Source: Psychroserpens sp. (GTDB lineage Bacteria; Bacteroidota; Bacteroidia; Flavobacteriales; Flavobacteriaceae). Taken from it: a stretch of DNA of 64,000 nt. The stretch lies in the NCBI GenBank assembly GCA_017643165.1, contig JAEPNY010000003.1, forward strand, positions 292,007 to 356,006, given 5' to 3'. A model generated the notes under the pieces. That model was not told where the DNA came from. It worked only from the letters and a program-made list of their open reading frames with translations, and made no database searches. Positions 62,958 to 64,000 of this stretch are shown one piece after another. A program made the translations under genes and the position numbers. Within the stretch, counting starts at the first letter, position 1; each line of letters begins with the position of its first letter.

Positions 62958-63842
62958 ATGCTAAAATCTATATCTAAAATTGTCTTGCTGGTCTTCATTG
63001 GATGCACATCTCAATTATCTACGGCTCAGCTTACAGATTTGGCTAGATTAGAGTATTCATTTATTCCAAAAAGTAATTCTGAGGATCAATACACACGAGT
63101 TAGAGCCTTATTAAATTATCCAATTAAAACGAAAGAAGACTGTTACCTAGTAATTGGTGCCGAATACAATCAAATCTTCTTAAACTTAGAAGATGATTAT
63201 CCTTTTGATGTATCCCTAATTGAATCTGTAAAAGTAATAGATCTAAATATCGGATACACATTTAAAACCAGTGAGAAATGGCGCATCGGACTTAATTTGA
63301 ATCCAAGATTGGCCTCCACATTCACAAGCTCTCTAGAATCAGATGACTTATTTCTCAATGGTGGAATATTCGCAATCAACGATCGTACTAAAGATGAATC
63401 AGCTAAACGACCATATCGTTTAACTCTTGGGTTGACATATAATACTACAGCTGGAATTCCATTTCCGCTACCTTTTGTTAGTTATTATCGACGCGTAAAT
63501 GAAAAGTGGTCCTTTTCAGCAGGAATCCCAAAATCTAATGTAAAATACTTCCTATCTGAAAAAAGTATGTTACAAACTTTCGTTAGTTTAGATGGGTATT
63601 TTGCTCATATTCAACGCCCATTAGTCATAAATGGCACTCAAGTTGATAATGTTTCATTATCAGTAGCTGTAGGCGGATTGGGATATGAATATTTTATTAC
63701 CAAAAATTTAGTCGCCTATGCCTATTCTGGATTTACATTTAGATTAAATAATGTACTTCGTAATGATAATCGCGATGAAGTTTTTAAATTAGACGATCTA
63801 AATGCCTTTTATTTAAGAACAGGAATAAAATTTAAACTTTAA
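62958..63842 (+). CDS. DUF6268 outer-membrane beta-barrel protein
   Basis: 294 residues: signal peptide MLKSISKIVLLVFIGCTSQLSTAQ, then alternating amphipathic strands (ARLEYSFIPKSNSED, KVIDLNIGYTFKTSEKWRIGLNLNPRL, LVAYAYSGFTFRLN) and a terminal FYLRTGIKFKL typical of a barrel closing strand. The pattern fits the DUF6268 family of Bacteroidota outer-membrane proteins; role unknown. It is 29 bp after mscS and two bases before the response regulator gene. Confidence 0.8.
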   Translation: MLKSISKIVLLVFIGCTSQLSTAQLTDLARLEYSFIPKSNSEDQYTRVRALLNYPIKTKEDCYLVIGAEYNQIFLNLEDDYPFDVSLIESVKVIDLNIGYTFKTSEKWRIGLNLNPRLASTFTSSLESDDLFLNGGIFAINDRTKDESAKRPYRLTLGLTYNTTAGIPFPLPFVSYYRRVNEKWSFSAGIPKSNVKYFLSEKSMLQTFVSLDGYFAHIQRPLVINGTQVDNVSLSVAVGGLGYEYFITKNLVAYAYSGFTFRLNNVLRNDNRDEVFKLDDLNAFYLRTGIKFKL

Positions 63843-63844
63843 TA

Positions 63845-64000
63845 ATGTCAAAAATACTTGTAATTGAAGATGAAGCTGCGATCCGACGTGTCTTAGTGAA
63901 AATCTTGTCAGAAGAAAACGATGCTTATCAGGTAGAAGAAGCAGAAGACGGTCTTGTTGGAATCGAAAAAATAAAAAAAGATGATTTTGACTTGGTACTT
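63845..64000 (+). CDS. Response regulator receiver domain, 3' end outside window
   Basis: Only 52 residues are visible: MSKILVIEDEAAIRRVLVKI, the acidic pocket ED in the first strand, and an AEDGLVGIEKIKKDDFDLVL segment just before the phospho-acceptor Asp. N-termini like this are common in NtrC/sigma-54-type regulators of flavobacteria, but output domain cannot be seen. It may be co-transcribed with the DUF6268 gene (two-base gap). Confidence 0.9.
   Translation, partial: MSKILVIEDEAAIRRVLVKILSEENDAYQVEEAEDGLVGIEKIKKDDFDLVL

Overview
The window is a 64 kb piece of a low-GC chromosome from a member of the Flavobacteriaceae (Bacteroidota). The evidence is a C-terminal type IX secretion (T9SS) sorting domain, TonB-dependent receptors with STN or carboxypeptidase-like front domains, a FecI/FecR-type sigma/anti-sigma pair, many short-signal lipoproteins, promoter-like sequences of the Bacteroidota form TAnnTTTG, A-rich start regions without Shine-Dalgarno sequences, and a family-typical gene set (flavobacterial ClpC, GyrA, DnaJ with a reduced zinc finger). 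I cannot name the genus. I see no insertion sequence, prophage, integrase or CRISPR array; the window looks like core chromosome with a few accessory surface-protein loci.

Layout. 1-6.3 kb: the 3' end of a giant repeat adhesin secreted by the T9SS. 6.5-15.6 kb: housekeeping genes (clpC, gyrA, a TPR protein, an NlpC/P60 hydrolase, thiolase). 15.7-19.8 kb: a PgpH-type HD phosphodiesterase, tRNA-Ser and tRNA-Pro, a lipoprotein, trxB. 19.8-25.2 kb: a minus-strand envelope cluster (DUF4870, PadR, PspC-domain protein, NTF2-like protein, two DUF2807 proteins). 25.3-28.5 kb: DUF4442, AIM24, a conserved 65-residue protein, and divergent oxyR/dps. 28.6-33.9 kb: an acidic lipoprotein with two Kazal-like modules, divergent from an ECF sigma factor, a FecR anti-sigma factor and an STN-containing TonB receptor. 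34.5-41.5 kb: a tightly overlapped six-gene MoxR/DUF58/DUF4350/DUF4129/SpoIIM operon divergent from an RDD protein. 41.6-49.6 kb: TRIC channel, lipoproteins, a clan GH-A glycosidase, M3 peptidase, cyclophilin, NUDIX hydrolase, acyltransferase. 49.6-57.8 kb: two more ECF sigma loci, a lysoplasmalogenase-like protein, a TonB receptor with a TonB protein, fasciclin and YceI proteins. 57.9-64 kb: grpE-dnaJ, an ABC exporter pair, MscS, a DUF6268 outer-membrane protein and the start of a response regulator.

The most interesting signal is around 28.6-33.9 kb. The same two-part motif (GTAGGGT, 13 bases, GTTGTCTTA) sits in front of fecR-TonB receptor on the plus strand and, inverted, in front of the divergent Kazal-like lipoprotein on the minus strand, with the ECF sigma gene between them. 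This suggests one small regulon in which a cell-surface-signalled sigma factor drives its own anti-sigma/receptor operon plus a secreted, cysteine-rich, possibly protease-inhibiting lipoprotein. Other points for a second look: the sigma/RskA-like anti-sigma/fasciclin arrangement resembling mycobacterial SigK, a PadR-coupled PspC protein whose N-terminus resembles the HAAS helical domain, a 12-codon leader ORF and a 27-bp palindrome in front of padR, and a DnaJ with only half of its zinc-binding motifs.
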